Shown: positions 9,399-18,884, counted from the first letter of the stretch. The stretch is 64,000 nucleotides of DNA from Methanofollis formosanus (GCF_019633745.1 NZ_CP037968.1:1432789-1496788), one strand, 5' to 3'. Notes: generated by a model not told the origin, from the sequence alone. Program-made: numbers and translations.

Positions 9399-9907
9399 CA
9401 CTGCACCTCCATGCCATACCGCTCGGTCATAAAGGCAACCGCTTCGTCACGAGTGACGCACTGCTTTGCCGGAAGTTTTCGGCGTGCGATCATCCTGCGT
9501 GCGATCCTGATGCCCTTCTTCTCAAGGATGACGTTGACGTCCATCCCGTAGATCCCGATCTGCGGGTCGTAGGACTGTCCCGGGAAATCGGTGTGTTCTT
9601 CGATACCAAAGGAGAAGTTGCCCTGGTTGTCGAAGGCTGATGCGGAGAGTCTCCTCTCGACGATATCGAACGCCGTCTGGACAAACTCTTCGGCCTTCTG
9701 GCCCCTGAGGGTTACCTTGGCACCGATCGGCGCGCCTTTCCGGACCCCAAAGGCCGGCTGCGTCTTCTTGGCGAAGGCACGCACGGGCTCGGCCCCGGTG
9801 ATCGCACGGATGATGTTCTCACCGTTGACAAGCCTCTCACCGCTCTCGCCGACACCCATGTGCACGACGACTTTGTCGATGTGAAGTTCCTGCATCGGGT
9901 TCGTCAT
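9398..9907 (-). CDS. rpl5: Ribosomal protein uL5
   Basis: 169 residues. Contains [18 protein letters not shown] near the N-terminus and the [23 protein letters not shown] block (about residues 46-68), both typical of archaeal uL5, which contacts 5S rRNA and the P-site tRNA. Overlaps rps4e and rps14 by one base each. Confidence 0.96.
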   Translation of the reverse strand: MTNPMQELHIDKVVVHMGVGESGERLVNGENIIRAITGAEPVRAFAKKTQPAFGVRKGAPIGAKVTLRGQKAEEFVQTAFDIVERRLSASAFDNQGNFSFGIEEHTDFPGQSYDPQIGIYGMDVNVILEKKGIRIARRMIARRKLPAKQCVTRDEAVAFMTERYGMEVQ

Positions 9908-10629
9908 CAGTCCTCAATCCCCCATTCGGTGATCACAGGCGTCTCACGACCGATCATGAAGATATATCCCTCGACCGTCTCGAAAGACTCCTGGTTCTCG
10001 TCTTCAAGGATGACCCGGTTCGGGATGCTGCCCGGAACCGTTCTGATCTCGGCGATCGTGCCGATCCTGCCGGAGTGCTTCCCGCCGATGACCATCGCGA
10101 CGTTCCCGACCGCAAAGGGGAAGTGGTCCACGATCTTGAACCGCTCCTCGCCCTCGCCGAGGGTAAGGACAACCGAGTCCTTGGGCTTGTAGGTGTTGTC
10201 GGCAAGGAGGTTGGCACCGAAGTTGAGGTTCAATTGGACCTTGCCGCCCTTGACGATGGTCTTGTTCCTGATCTTGCACAGCCGGGTCTTTGCAGCCTCG
10301 GCGTCGATCTCGACCGCAACCAGATGGCCACGCTTGTCCATCAGGAGACGGTAGTGCTTGTCCATCTTCGGGATGGAGACGATGTCGAAGATGCCAAGCC
10401 CGATCTTGGGGTCGGTTACCGGCTTGCCGTTGACGATGACATCGCGCTGGTGGAGGATCCGCTTGACCTCCTTCATGTTCCCGGCCAGGCCCATGACGTC
10501 CCTGAGCCAGACAGCGACCGGCATTGCTGCCGCGTTGTGCGGGCCCGGACAGGTCCTGGTGACGAACGTGTTCTCCTTCTTGGCGATCTGCCAGGCCATC
10601 GGCGCGGTCAGTCTCTTCAGATGTGACAT
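9907..10629 (-). CDS. rps4e: Ribosomal protein eS4
   Basis: 240 residues. An N-terminal region ([24 protein letters not shown]) is followed by an S4-like RNA-binding domain (about 40-105, with [18 protein letters not shown]) and a KOW-type segment ([14 protein letters not shown], about 190). Archaeal/eukaryotic-specific small-subunit protein. One-base overlap with rpl5. Confidence 0.95.
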   Translation of the reverse strand: MSHLKRLTAPMAWQIAKKENTFVTRTCPGPHNAAAMPVAVWLRDVMGLAGNMKEVKRILHQRDVIVNGKPVTDPKIGLGIFDIVSIPKMDKHYRLLMDKRGHLVAVEIDAEAAKTRLCKIRNKTIVKGGKVQLNLNFGANLLADNTYKPKDSVVLTLGEGEERFKIVDHFPFAVGNVAMVIGGKHSGRIGTIAEIRTVPGSIPNRVILEDENQESFETVEGYIFMIGRETPVITEWGIED

Positions 10630-10995
10630 TTACTTCCTCTCCTCAAGCTTTGCTACCCGGCGGGGGTCTTCGGTCTTGAGTTTGGTTATCATGACGTTCG
10701 AGGCGTTCACCGGGCGCGGAACTTCGGTCCCGTCGGCCTTGGTCACGGTGACACCGTGCACCTCGATCATGCCCTTCGTCGTGTCCACGCTATCGACGAC
10801 GCCTTCGGTCCCGGCGTGCTCGCCGCGGAGCACCTGCACGGTGTCGCCGGCGACGACGCGGGCGCGGCGCTTCTTGTATTCCTCACGGAGTTCCCTGGAA
10901 AGGGGTGCCGCGAGGAACTTGCTCCGCTGATGCGTGGCTGCATTGTAGCGTGCCTTCCGCTGTTTTCTGGGCTGTTTGCTTGCAATCCGTACCAT
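10630..10995 (-). CDS. rpl24: Ribosomal protein uL24
   Basis: 121 residues from ATG 10995 (MVRIASKQPRKQRKARYNAATHQR); the frame stays open 22 codons upstream but lacks family sequence there. A KOW motif lies at about residues 45-72 (VVAGDTVQVLRGEHAGTEGVV). It is an assembly initiator of the large subunit. An AGGTG Shine-Dalgarno precedes the chosen start. Confidence 0.95.
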   Translation of the reverse strand: MVRIASKQPRKQRKARYNAATHQRSKFLAAPLSRELREEYKKRRARVVAGDTVQVLRGEHAGTEGVVDSVDTTKGMIEVHGVTVTKADGTEVPRPVNASNVMITKLKTEDPRRVAKLEERK

Positions 10996-11005
10996 GCACC
11001 ACACC

Positions 11006-11404
11006 TCACACGATGATCGTTGCCGTGGACCCGATCTTGGGGAAACGCTCGGCGACCTCACGGGCCACCGGTCCCTTGATCTCGGTTCCCTTCGGCTCGC
11101 CGCGTTCGTCGACGATCACGGCGGCGTTGTCGTCGAAACCGACCCGCAGGCCGTTCGGACGGCGCATCTCTTTACGCTGCCTGATGACGACGGCCCGGAG
11201 AAGTTTGCGCCGCATGTCGGGCGTACCCTTCTTGACCGAGACCGTCGCGATGTCGCCGATACCGAGTTTCGGCTGACGCCTGCGGACACCGTGGTATCCG
11301 ACGACTGAGACGACTTCAACAACCCTGGCCCCGGTGTTGTCGGCGCAGACAAGCCTCGACCCGGTGGCAAGTGCCCTCGGGATCTTGGATATCTTTGCTT
11401 TCAT
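11006..11404 (-). CDS. rpl14: Ribosomal protein uL14
   Basis: 132 residues. Five-stranded barrel protein with [22 protein letters not shown] near the N-terminus and [20 protein letters not shown] near the C-terminus. One base downstream of rps17. Confidence 0.96.
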   Translation of the reverse strand: MKAKISKIPRALATGSRLVCADNTGARVVEVVSVVGYHGVRRRQPKLGIGDIATVSVKKGTPDMRRKLLRAVVIRQRKEMRRPNGLRVGFDDNAAVIVDERGEPKGTEIKGPVAREVAERFPKIGSTATIIV

Positions 11405-11405
11405 C

Positions 11406-11726
11406 TCAGATCACCTCGACAACTACGAAGTTGGTCGTCTTGGACAGGGGCCGACATTCGGCGATCCTGACTGTGTCACCAACTTTCACATCGAGGCATT
11501 CCGGGAGGTGGGCGTGGTACTTGGAGGAACGCTTCTCGTACCGCTTATACTTCCGCACAAAGTGGAGGTAATCACGTCCGACTACCACCGTCCCGTTCAT
11601 GCGGTCGCTCACGACCTTGCCGGTGATCACCTGGCCGTGCACCGGCAGGGTGCCGTGAAACGGACAGTTCACGTCGCTGCATTCCTTCTCAGGAAGCGGG
11701 ACGTTTAACCCTATATCTCTCGCCAT
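11406..11726 (-). CDS. rps17: Ribosomal protein uS17
   Basis: 106 residues, archaeal length. The OB-fold core contains [22 protein letters not shown] and ends [23 protein letters not shown], the standard S17 C-terminus. Binds 16S rRNA early in assembly. Ten bases separate it from rnp1. Confidence 0.96.
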   Translation of the reverse strand: MARDIGLNVPLPEKECSDVNCPFHGTLPVHGQVITGKVVSDRMNGTVVVGRDYLHFVRKYKRYEKRSSKYHAHLPECLDVKVGDTVRIAECRPLSKTTNFVVVEVI

Positions 11727-11736
11727 TCTCTATCCT

Positions 11737-12012
11737 CTATCTGGTTTTGCGCATGCTGATCCGTTTTTCAGGTCGTGCCACAAGGGCAGACCCATCCACT
11801 TCGGCGCATACCCCGTCGGGAAGGGTGAAGCGAAAGACGGTGTCTTTCTTCTCCACCTTCTTCTCTCCCGCAGGGGTGAGGACCGCCAGCATATTGCGAG
11901 TCTCATCTACTATCCGGCCCGATATCCCGACATATGCCGGGTTCCTGGCCTTCACCACAGAGACTGCAAGTCCGGTGAACTCGTGCCGAAGGAGGGTCTG
12001 CGGTGTGATCAT
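11737..12012 (-). CDS. rnp1: RNase P protein component 1 (Rpp29/Pop4)
   Basis: 91 residues. A small Sm-like barrel with LLRHEFTGLAVSVVKARNPAYVGISGRIVDET, matching archaeal Rpp29. With Rpp21 it binds the specificity domain of RNase P RNA for tRNA 5'-end maturation. Its place between rpl29 and rps17 is conserved in archaea; bacteria have no gene there. The start overlaps the rpl29 stop by four bases. Confidence 0.93.
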   Translation of the reverse strand: MITPQTLLRHEFTGLAVSVVKARNPAYVGISGRIVDETRNMLAVLTPAGEKKVEKKDTVFRFTLPDGVCAEVDGSALVARPEKRISMRKTR

Positions 12013-12221
12013 GCCTGGCGAACGGCCCTCCGTGCGTTCTGCTCGGTCTGGAGACGAGCGATGGTCCGCCTGACCTCCCGGATGTGACCGGGGTTCTCAG
12101 GGGCGCCGCCTGCACTGACCTTTCCGCGAGCCTGCATCAGGTCGAGTTTCAGTTTCTCGAGCTGTTCGGCCAGTTCCACGTCAGAGAGCTGGCGGACTTC
12201 GTGTGCCCTGAAGATCGCCAT
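12009..12221 (-). CDS. rpl29: Ribosomal protein uL29
   Basis: 70 residues, two-helix protein. VRQLSDVELAEQLEKLKLDLMQARGKVSAGGAPENP and an IREVRRTIARLQTEQNAR C-terminus are typical. Located at the peptide-tunnel exit. Start directly follows the rps3 stop. Confidence 0.95.
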   Translation of the reverse strand: MAIFRAHEVRQLSDVELAEQLEKLKLDLMQARGKVSAGGAPENPGHIREVRRTIARLQTEQNARRAVRQA

Positions 12222-12950
12222 TTACTGCTCCTCCTCAACGAACTCCGCAGCCTCGGGAACTTCTTCCACGAACTCCTCGAGTTCGGCGTCGACGTCTTCG
12301 CCGATGTCTTCAATGACCTCGGGCTCGACGATCTCGACGACCTCGGCCAGCGGCTTGGGTTCGAGAATCTCAAACTCGTCCGGGAGTTTGGCGTCGCCCG
12401 GGATGATCATGACCTGGACTCCGATGGTGCCCAGTTTCTTGACCGCCACGGCAAAGCCCTTCTCGACGATCGTCTCGCTCGGTTCGCCGGCGTGCTTGAT
12501 GTGGCCGTCGACAAACTTCTGGACCCTCGACCTGGCCCCGGTCAGCTTGCCGGAGAGGATGATCTCGCACCCGAGGGCACCGGACTCCATGACACGACGG
12601 AGCGTGCTCGACCCGGCTTTCCGGAAGTACCAGCCGCGCTCAAGGGCGGTGGCAAGCCGCTCGGCCATGATCTGGGCGTTGGTGTTCGGGTTAGGAACCT
12701 GCTGCACTTCGACCTGCGGTGAGTCGATGTCGAAGTTGGTGGCGAGGTCCTGGGTGAGCTGCCGCACGAGCTTGCCGCCCTTCCCGATGACGATCCCCGG
12801 CTTTTCGGCGAAGATCGTGATCTGCGTGCCGAGCGGGGTGCGGACGATGTCCATCCCGCCGTAGCCGGCGCGCTTGAGTTCGCGGTTGAGGAACTGCTCG
12901 ATGCGTGCCTTGGTGACACCGTCACTGACGAATTTACGCTCTATTGCCAT
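12222..12950 (-). CDS. rps3: Ribosomal protein uS3
   Basis: 242 residues from ATG 12950, which has a GGAGGT Shine-Dalgarno inside the end of rpl22; an overlapping GTG two codons earlier is less likely. The KH domain with GxxG loop (IVIGKGGKLVRQL, about residues 52-64) is followed by the S3 C-terminal domain. The last 40 or so residues form an acidic tail (many E and V), common in methanogen S3. Confidence 0.96.
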   Translation of the reverse strand: MAIERKFVSDGVTKARIEQFLNRELKRAGYGGMDIVRTPLGTQITIFAEKPGIVIGKGGKLVRQLTQDLATNFDIDSPQVEVQQVPNPNTNAQIMAERLATALERGWYFRKAGSSTLRRVMESGALGCEIILSGKLTGARSRVQKFVDGHIKHAGEPSETIVEKGFAVAVKKLGTIGVQVMIIPGDAKLPDEFEILEPKPLAEVVEIVEPEVIEDIGEDVDAELEEFVEEVPEAAEFVEEEQ

Positions 12951-12952
12951 GT

Positions 12953-13414
12953 TCACTCGACCTCCTTCACGATCAGCTCGACGTTTACGCTCTGACGCAT
13001 CTTCGGCGTCGCCCTGCCCATTGCACGCGGGAAGATCGCACGCATCGCCCGGCCGCGGTTGGCGGAGGTGTGGACGATGACGAGCTTCTCGGGATCGAGC
13101 CCGGCATATTCCGCGTTCTTCTTCGCCTGCTTGACGAGTTTGATGAACTCGTCAGAGGCCTTGACCGGGTAACGACCGGCGTCCCAGCCGGTAAGGCCCT
13201 TCTTGTGCGCTACGTTCCTGTTGAAGCGCTTGAAGGGGATCGCCTTCTTCTTCGCCACGACGGCTTCCAGGTACTCGATGGCCGCGTCGGCCTTCATGCC
13301 CCTGATAAACCGGGCAATCTCGATGGAGTGCTTCGGGGAGACAGGCAGTTCGTTCGCCTTGGCGCGAGCGAAGGTCTCTCCCTTGACCTGCATTGAATAT
13401 CCAGTCCGTGCCAT
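12953..13414 (-). CDS. rpl22: Ribosomal protein uL22
   Basis: 153 residues if the ATG at 13414 ([15 protein letters not shown]) is used; an ATG two codons upstream overlaps the rps19 stop (TGATG) and is possible. The conserved helix-hook region [23 protein letters not shown] is present. Lines the nascent peptide tunnel. Confidence 0.94.
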   Translation of the reverse strand: MARTGYSMQVKGETFARAKANELPVSPKHSIEIARFIRGMKADAAIEYLEAVVAKKKAIPFKRFNRNVAHKKGLTGWDAGRYPVKASDEFIKLVKQAKKNAEYAGLDPEKLVIVHTSANRGRAMRAIFPRAMGRATPKMRQSVNVELIVKEVE

Positions 13415-13419
13415 TGCCA

Positions 13420-13833
13420 TCACTTCAGGGGTACGTACTTGGAGGACCTGGTCGCACCGATACCGGCGGTACCGTGGCTGACTCTCCTTCTGGTCAGTGA
13501 GAACTCGCCCAGATAGTGGAAGACCGCCTCCGGCTGGATCTCGACGCTGATGAACTCCTTGCCGTTGTAGATCTCGATCGTCTTGCCGATCATCTCGGGC
13601 ATGATGATCATGTCGCGCACATGGGTGCGGATGTGGTCTTCACCGGCCCGCACCTGGGCGAGGAGGTTCTCGTGCTCGCGCGAGAGGCCGCGGTTAAACT
13701 TGCGGCGCGCTCTCGACGGCATCAGGGGAATCAATTCGCTCGTCCCCATCTGCTGGAGATCCTCGATGGAGAGGCCGCGGTAGGTAAACGCCTCACGCCG
13801 CCTCGGAAGCCTCTTTTGTGTTTTCTTTGCCAT
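13420..13833 (-). CDS. rps19: Ribosomal protein uS19
   Basis: 137 residues, archaeal length. Contains [33 protein letters not shown] and ends [29 protein letters not shown], the standard S19 C-terminus that contacts the A-site finger. A long basic N-terminus distinguishes it from bacterial S19. Confidence 0.96.
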   Translation of the reverse strand: MAKKTQKRLPRRREAFTYRGLSIEDLQQMGTSELIPLMPSRARRKFNRGLSREHENLLAQVRAGEDHIRTHVRDMIIMPEMIGKTIEIYNGKEFISVEIQPEAVFHYLGEFSLTRRRVSHGTAGIGATRSSKYVPLK

Positions 13834-13842
13834 TCAATCCCC

Positions 13843-14559
13843 TCACTTCTTCCATTTCCCTGTTCTGCGGGCTGCGATATGCCCGACCTTGCGGCCTGGA
13901 GAGGTGCCGCGGGCGACGGTCTTCGGCCTGCCCGGATGCTGGTGGCCACCGCCACCGAACGGGTGGTCGATGACGTTCATCTTTACACCCGACGATCTGG
14001 GCCACTTCTGGGCCTGCGACTTCATCTTGTGATACTTGTTCCCGGCCTTGACGAACGGCTTTTCGCCGCGGCCGCCGCCGGCAACGATCCCGATCGTGGC
14101 CATGCAGAGTTCGTGGAACCACTTCTGCTTGCCGCTGGGCATCTGGACGGCGACCTTGCCGCCGGACTTGCCGACGAGCATGGCCTGGACACCGCTTGAA
14201 CGGACGAACTTGCCGCCGTCGTTCGGGCGCGCCTCGATATTACAGATGTATGCACCGATCGGGATGTCACGCATCGGCAGGGTGTTGCCGTTCTTGACAC
14301 CGGCCTGAGGGCCCCAGGCGACTTCGTCGCCGACGCCCATGCCCTCGGTGATGAGCATGTAGACCTTCTTCCCGTCTTCGAGCGTGACGAGAGCGATCGG
14401 AGCGTGCCGTGCAGGGTCGTGCTCGATATCGGCGATCTGGCCCTTCACCGTCTCGGTGTTCGGGCAGGCGTGCTTGAGCTCGGCCTTGTACCGGTGAGAT
14501 GGCGCCCGATAGGTCGGGCCGCCCCGGCCACGGTTCTGCTGAATAATTCTATGTCCCAT
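13843..14559 (-). CDS. rpl2: Ribosomal protein uL2
   Basis: 238 residues from ATG 14559 (MGHRIIQQNRGRGGPTYRAPSHRYK); the frame is open eight codons further but overlaps rpl23. The highly conserved peptidyl-transferase region KWPRSSGVKMNVIDHPFGGGGHQHPGRP is near residues 178-205, including the functional histidine of the GGGxHQHPG loop. Confidence 0.97.
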   Translation of the reverse strand: MGHRIIQQNRGRGGPTYRAPSHRYKAELKHACPNTETVKGQIADIEHDPARHAPIALVTLEDGKKVYMLITEGMGVGDEVAWGPQAGVKNGNTLPMRDIPIGAYICNIEARPNDGGKFVRSSGVQAMLVGKSGGKVAVQMPSGKQKWFHELCMATIGIVAGGGRGEKPFVKAGNKYHKMKSQAQKWPRSSGVKMNVIDHPFGGGGHQHPGRPKTVARGTSPGRKVGHIAARRTGKWKK

Positions 14560-14569
14560 CTCCACCACC

Positions 14570-14818
14570 TTACATGACGCCAAGCCTGCTGAGGATCTCC
14601 TCGGCGGCGTTATCGTTCTCGAAGTTGATGATGGCCTTCTTCTGGCCCTTCATCGTCATCATGGTCCTGACCGATTTGACCGGCTGTTCGAAGGCCTTCT
14701 CGACCTCGCGCTTGATCTCGGCCTTGGAAGCGGACCGCTCAACGAGAACCTGAACCTTGTTCTCGTTCTCGAGCATCATCATCGCTTTTTCCGTAACGTA
14801 CGGATGCTTGAGCACCAT
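14570..14818 (-). CDS. rpl23: Ribosomal protein uL23
   Basis: 82 residues. VLKHPYVTEKAMMMLENENKVQVLVERSASKAEIKREVEKAF is the conserved core; the short C-terminus ends EILSRLGVM. Docking site for SRP and chaperones at the tunnel exit. Confidence 0.95.
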   Translation of the reverse strand: MVLKHPYVTEKAMMMLENENKVQVLVERSASKAEIKREVEKAFEQPVKSVRTMMTMKGQKKAIINFENDNAAEEILSRLGVM

Positions 14819-14819
14819 T

Positions 14820-15569
14820 TCACTCCACCTCTTCCATCAGTTTGAGTGCGCTCTCAGACCAGACCGTCAGTCTGCCGGCCTGGGTGCCGGGGGCGAGGAG
14901 TTCGGTGTCAAGGTCATAGACCGAGACGGCGTCGACACCGGCGAGGTTGCGGGCTGCACGGAGCGGTGCGTCACCGGTGACGATCAGCAGGCTCTTGCGC
15001 TGCTTGTACCGGCGGCCACGCATCTTGCCGCGGCCGGCGCGGACCTTCTTGCTCTCCTTTGCCCGCTCGATATCGGCATAGAGGCCGAGGGCCTGAAGGG
15101 CGTTGATGACGTCGGAGGTCTTCTCAAGTGCCTCGAAGGTCTCGTCGACGACGAACGGGACGTCGCCCTCAAAGCGGTGGCCGCGGGCGGAGACGAGTTC
15201 CGGCACCGTGGTTGCTGCGACGGCAGAACGAAGGGCCAGCCACTTTTCCTGCTTGTTGATCTTTCTCTTGAGGATCTTTGCGGTCTTGGGCGGGTGAGCC
15301 GCACGGCCGCCCTTGGCCTGCGGGATCTTGGCGGCTCTCGAGCCGTTCTTGATCCTGGGCAGTTGCGCAACGCCGCGCCCTGAACCCCAGCTCTCGGCCG
15401 AACTCCTGATCCCGGCGAACGGGTCGGTGCCATGGGGCTGGAGCCTCATGCTCTGGATGGCCAGGACCGCCTTCTTGATCAGGTCGGGCCGGTAGAGTTC
15501 ATCGAAGACAGCCGGGAGTTCAATCTCACGGACGACTGACCCGTCGGTTGATCTGACATTTGCTTTCAT
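14820..15569 (-). CDS. rpl4: Ribosomal protein uL4
   Basis: 249 residues. Basic tunnel loop around residues 48-95 (GTDPFAGIRSSAESWGSGRGVAQLPRI and GGRAAHPP), then the KSLLIVTGDAPLRAARNLAGVDAVSVYDLDTELLAPG region. uL4 is the autogenous regulator of S10-type operons in some bacteria, which makes the structured leader of this operon worth noting, although regulation by uL4 here is only an inference. Confidence 0.96.
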   Translation of the reverse strand: MKANVRSTDGSVVREIELPAVFDELYRPDLIKKAVLAIQSMRLQPHGTDPFAGIRSSAESWGSGRGVAQLPRIKNGSRAAKIPQAKGGRAAHPPKTAKILKRKINKQEKWLALRSAVAATTVPELVSARGHRFEGDVPFVVDETFEALEKTSDVINALQALGLYADIERAKESKKVRAGRGKMRGRRYKQRKSLLIVTGDAPLRAARNLAGVDAVSVYDLDTELLAPGTQAGRLTVWSESALKLMEEVE

Positions 15570-15576
15570 CCGTTAT

Positions 15577-16590
15577 TCACCCCTGCTTGCTCTCCAGGCT
15601 GACGAAGTTCACGGCCGGTGCCCGCACTTCGTGCTCACCCTGGCGGATTGCCGGACGGATGCGCACGAGACGCTTGACCGGGCCGGGGACCGAGCCCTTG
15701 ATCATGATGTATGAGTTCCTGACGACACCGTAGTGGAGGAAGCCGCCTTCGGGCACGATCTCAGCGCCTTCGGTGCTGGCCTTGAGGATCCGCTTGTTGA
15801 ACTCGGTCCTCTGCTGGTACCCCATCTGGCCCATCTGCGGGACCTGCCACCTGACGTGGTGCGGGGTCCACGGACCGAGGTTCCCGATGTGGCGCTTCTT
15901 GCCGCCGCGGGAGTGCTTTCTCTTCCTGACCTGGATGCCCCAGCGCTTGACCGGACCCTCGGTGCCCTTGCCCCTGGTGACGGCGGTGACATCGACATAC
16001 TGCCCCTCCGAGAAGAGGGAGAGCGGGTCGACCTCGGTGCCGAGGAGGGAGGTCGCAAGATTGAGACGGTCTTCCATCGAGCCGCCGTCGATCCTGGTCT
16101 CCATCAGTTCGGGCACCTTCTTGGGCACGCCTGAGAGCGCCGCCGGCTGCGTGTACATCAGGACAAAGATGTCGGTGACCTGGCCTGCGGCGACGGCCTC
16201 CTGGATGGTCTTGAGGGTGGCCTCGCGGTCGTGGGTCTTGGGCAGCGTGACCCGCTTTGCGAGGGCGGCGTCAAGGTTCTCGGCCCAGGCTTCGGTCAGC
16301 GGGTGCTTTCCATAGGTGTCGGTTACGTAGGCGCGCACGGCAGCGACTTTCATGACGGGCACTTCGATGATGGTGACCGGCACCATGATCTCGCGCCCCT
16401 CGGTCGGGCTGCTCTTGTGGTCGTCGACAGCGACGACGTGCGTCATACCTACCTTATACCCTGCAATCGCCTGCAGCATGGGTTCGCCTTCGTGCCGGGG
16501 CCAGGACTGGTACTTCGGTACCTGGCTCTTTGCCCGCTTGCGCGGACTGTAGGCAAGGGAGCCCCTGCGCGGTCTGTGTATGTTCGGCAT
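15577..16590 (-). CDS. rpl3: Ribosomal protein uL3
   Basis: 337 residues, archaeal length. Starts [31 protein letters not shown]; contains [35 protein letters not shown], the loop reaching toward the peptidyl-transferase centre. First gene of the block, preceded by a long leader rather than a short promoter gap. Confidence 0.96.
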   Translation of the reverse strand: MPNIHRPRRGSLAYSPRKRAKSQVPKYQSWPRHEGEPMLQAIAGYKVGMTHVVAVDDHKSSPTEGREIMVPVTIIEVPVMKVAAVRAYVTDTYGKHPLTEAWAENLDAALAKRVTLPKTHDREATLKTIQEAVAAGQVTDIFVLMYTQPAALSGVPKKVPELMETRIDGGSMEDRLNLATSLLGTEVDPLSLFSEGQYVDVTAVTRGKGTEGPVKRWGIQVRKRKHSRGGKKRHIGNLGPWTPHHVRWQVPQMGQMGYQQRTEFNKRILKASTEGAEIVPEGGFLHYGVVRNSYIMIKGSVPGPVKRLVRIRPAIRQGEHEVRAPAVNFVSLESKQG

Positions 16591-16619
16591 GTTCTAATCA
16601 ATCCTCTACGTTTGGTTGT

Positions 16620-17025
16620 ATCCGAGCGTGCGACTCTGTCGCACATCCGCACCTCGTTCGAGGTACGGGTATGCCAGATTCCACCGGGATTGCACAAACA
16701 TCGCGAACCGGGACCGCACCACTCCGATTTCCCTGAAGGGAAACGAACGATCGGGCACGCTCTCCGCACAACAGGTGTTTCTCCTGCTGTGGTGGTGTCG
16801 GGAGCGAGTATGCCGTGGTGTGGTCTCCTGTGTATGGAGTCCATTCCGGTGTGCTCCGGAATTACCTCGTCTCGCGAAGAGATCCTGATCCTGTGCATGC
16901 CGGGTCGAGACCCGGACCGGGCTCGTCTGCACTGACGGAGGCCCTTATGCAGCGATCAGATCCTGCGTCTGTCAGCTCCTTGGGACTGGGATGAGTCCTT
17001 CTCGGTCACGCCCCTGCCGGGGCAA
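16620..17025 (-). promoter_or_regulatory. Hairpin-rich 5' leader of the rpl3 ribosomal operon
   Basis: No gene is recognisable between rpl3 and the TATA-like box at 17184. The interval contains a string of short, nearly perfect dyads: 16628-16644 (GTGCGAC, 3-nt loop), 16651-16664 (ACCTCG, 2-nt loop), 16728-16743 (TTTCCCT, 2-nt loop), 16768-16790 (8-bp stem with one G-U on the minus strand), 16843-16862 (ATTCCGG, 6-nt loop), 16870-16882 (TCTC, 5-nt loop), 16900-16915 (CCGGGTC, 2-nt loop) and 17010-17023 (GCCCC, 4-nt loop). The stems differ in sequence from one another. A structured leader RNA is the simplest reading. Confidence 0.55.
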
Positions 17026-17183
17026 CCGGGGCATTGCAGCCTGACCCGCGGCGGGGTGCAGGGCTGTCGAATTATCCGGCAAACGGTTACAGAATGGCCA
17101 TTCTACCACCATGTGGCCATTATACTGTGTCCGGTTGCGCTGGATACCATCGTCTCCGGTTCTGTAATTATTCACCAAAATTG

Positions 17184-17191
17184 AATATAAA
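17184..17191 (-). promoter_or_regulatory. TATA-like box for the ribosomal operon
   Basis: Minus strand TTTATATT in an AT-rich island inside GC-rich DNA. Initiation about 25 bases downstream (near 17160) would give a leader of about 570 nt before rpl3. The spacer also carries the direct repeat TGGCCATT near 17093-17122. Confidence 0.5.
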
Positions 17192-17289
17192 CGTTTGTGA
17201 TTCCTCCGGGGGGTGCAGGTCCGCACCCCCCGGCCGCGGAGATCGGGATGGTCTGAATAGCGGGGGAACAGGAGAAGAGAGGCGGTTCT

Positions 17290-17694
17290 TCAGCCGAAGA
17301 AGAGGTCGCCTTCCTGGTTGATGTAGACCTCGAAGTCTTCCCTGACATAGCGCGCCCTGAACTTGCCGGGATTGGATTCGTGCACGCGGTTGATCAGTTC
17401 GATGGTATTGTACTTCACTTTGATCCCGTGTTTCTCCGCTTCCTCAAAAATATAAGAGGCCGCTTCGATGAGGTCGGTCCCGGCCTTGATGGTGCAGAGG
17501 TGATCCGAGTCGAGGGTGTACAAAAACTCAAGGGTCTCCTTTGCCCGGTCGATATTTTCGTAGGCCGCTTTCTCGATGGTGCAGACGTTTGCCTTGGAGG
17601 TCTGGATTATATCGGCGACTTGCTGTTGGGTGAGCCCCATCTTCCGGTACCGTAGCACTTCTTTCTGTCTGTCGGTGAGAAGCCCCTGTTTCAT
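17290..17694 (-). CDS. Tfx family DNA-binding protein
   Basis: 134 residues. The N-terminal helix-turn-helix at about residues 20-40 (LTQQQVADIIQTSKANVCTIE) is the Tfx signature, followed by a C-terminal domain with NTIELINRVHESNPGKFRARYV. Tfx of Methanothermobacter binds DNA downstream of the fmdECB (molybdenum formylmethanofuran dehydrogenase) promoter and is thought to activate it. Here the gene is divergent from mtd with a 137-bp shared spacer, so control of mtd or of itself is a natural inference. Confidence 0.9.
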   Translation of the reverse strand: MKQGLLTDRQKEVLRYRKMGLTQQQVADIIQTSKANVCTIEKAAYENIDRAKETLEFLYTLDSDHLCTIKAGTDLIEAASYIFEEAEKHGIKVKYNTIELINRVHESNPGKFRARYVREDFEVYINQEGDLFFG

Positions 17695-17775
17695 TAGAGT
17701 ATAAATTTAACTTCATGTATCATAAACAATGTTCTTTAACCCTGTCGTGATCCCGAGCAGACGGGGTTTCACAAT

Positions 17776-17783
17776 CTTTATAT
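17776..17783 (+). promoter_or_regulatory. TATA box of mtd
   Basis: CTTTATAT, with probable initiation around 17805 and a leader of about 25 nt carrying a GAGGTG Shine-Dalgarno (17821-17826) before the ATG at 17832. Confidence 0.65.
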
Positions 17784-17821
17784 GAGAACTCGCTAATAGT
17801 TAGTCTGTTCTCAAATTTGAG
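17783..17821. promoter_or_regulatory. Candidate operator: two overlapping dyads at the mtd start site
   Basis: An inverted repeat TGAGAAC (17783-17789) and GTTCTCA (17807-17813) spans the region from the TATA box to the predicted start site; it is followed by a 12-bp perfect palindrome CTCAAATTTGAG (17810-17821) just before the Shine-Dalgarno. The positions suit a transcription factor such as the neighbouring Tfx, or an mRNA-level element. The binding protein is not known. Confidence 0.5.
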
Positions 17822-17831
17822 AGGTGTATAG

Positions 17832-18674
17832 ATGGTAGTTAAAGTAGGAATTGCCAAACTGGGCAACATTGCCAGCGGCGTGATGGCAGAACTCCTCCTC
17901 GACGAGCGTGCAGACCGTGAGGACATGCAGACCTTCATGGCCACGAGCGGTACCAAGCTCCAGCCCGAGGACATCGACCGTGTCGTCGTCAACATGAAGG
18001 CATGGGAGCCCGACTTCTGTGTGGTCGTTTCCCCGAACGGTATCCTCCCCGGACCGACCGGCGCCCGTGAGCAGCTCGCTGAGGCCGGCATCCCGTGCAT
18101 TGTCATCACCGACGATGTCACCGGGAAGAAGGAGCAGTTCGCCGCTCTGAAGGAGAGCCAGTTCGGCTACATCATCATGAAGGCCGACTCCATGATCGGG
18201 GCCCGCCGTGAGTTCCTCGACCCCGTCGAGATGGCAGACTTCAACGGCAACCTTGTCAAGGTCCTCGCCCTCACCGGTGCCTTCCGCAAGCTCCAGTTCG
18301 AGCTCGACAAGGTCATCGACCAGGTCAAGGAAGGGAAGAAGGGCGCCGACCTCGTCCTCCCGAAGGTTGTCATGACCTCCGACAAGGCTGTTGCAGACGA
18401 GTTCTCCAACCCGTACGCCTACGCAAAGGCCCGTGCCGCCTATGAGATCGCCCAGGCGGTCGCCGGCGTCAACGTCAAGGGCTGCTTCATGACGAAGGGC
18501 TTTGAGAACTATGTCCCGATCGTTGCTTCCGCCCACGAGATGATGCGCCAGGCCGCGTACCTCTGTGATGAGGCCCGCGAGATCGAGAAGGCCGGTGACG
18601 GCATCATCCGCAAGCCGCACAAGAAGGACGGCGTCATCGTTTCCAAGACGACGCTCATCTCCAAGCCGGAGTAA
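17832..18674 (+). CDS. mtd: F420-dependent methylenetetrahydromethanopterin dehydrogenase
   Basis: 280 residues, the family length. Catalyses reversible reduction of methenyl-H4MPT with F420H2, step four of CO2-dependent methanogenesis, in the cytosol. Hallmark sequence: [30 protein letters not shown] at the N-terminus, and [21 protein letters not shown] near residues 58-78. Codon use is strongly biased to C/G-ending codons, as expected for a highly expressed gene. Followed by an oligo-T terminator; no operon partner. Confidence 0.98.
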   Translation: MVVKVGIAKLGNIASGVMAELLLDERADREDMQTFMATSGTKLQPEDIDRVVVNMKAWEPDFCVVVSPNGILPGPTGAREQLAEAGIPCIVITDDVTGKKEQFAALKESQFGYIIMKADSMIGARREFLDPVEMADFNGNLVKVLALTGAFRKLQFELDKVIDQVKEGKKGADLVLPKVVMTSDKAVADEFSNPYAYAKARAAYEIAQAVAGVNVKGCFMTKGFENYVPIVASAHEMMRQAAYLCDEAREIEKAGDGIIRKPHKKDGVIVSKTTLISKPE

Positions 18675-18700
18675 ATATTTTCTTTTCTTTTTTTCTGTTC
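18675..18700 (+). terminator. Oligo-T terminator of mtd
   Basis: Directly after the stop codon come several T-runs, the longest seven T, typical of archaeal intrinsic termination. Confidence 0.7.
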
Positions 18701-18884
18701 TGTTTGAGTTCCGGGTTGCCGTCGACCTGAAGGTCGGCGAGGGGTTTTCTCTGGGCGGAGTCGATCGCTCAACGCCGTGGAGCAGAGGTGGTCGGGGTTC
18801 ATGTCTGTTGTACTGTCGTGAGCAAGATCATCGAGGAGTTCGCAGATGTCATCGTCATGATCTGCGACGTGGCCTTCACGAACT

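Noticed and set aside
16600-17160. SRP RNA or RNase P RNA upstream of rpl3
   Set aside because: I looked for the SRP domain IV core (GGAAG/GCAGCC type) and the RNase P signature (GAGGAAAGTCC type) on both strands and found neither.
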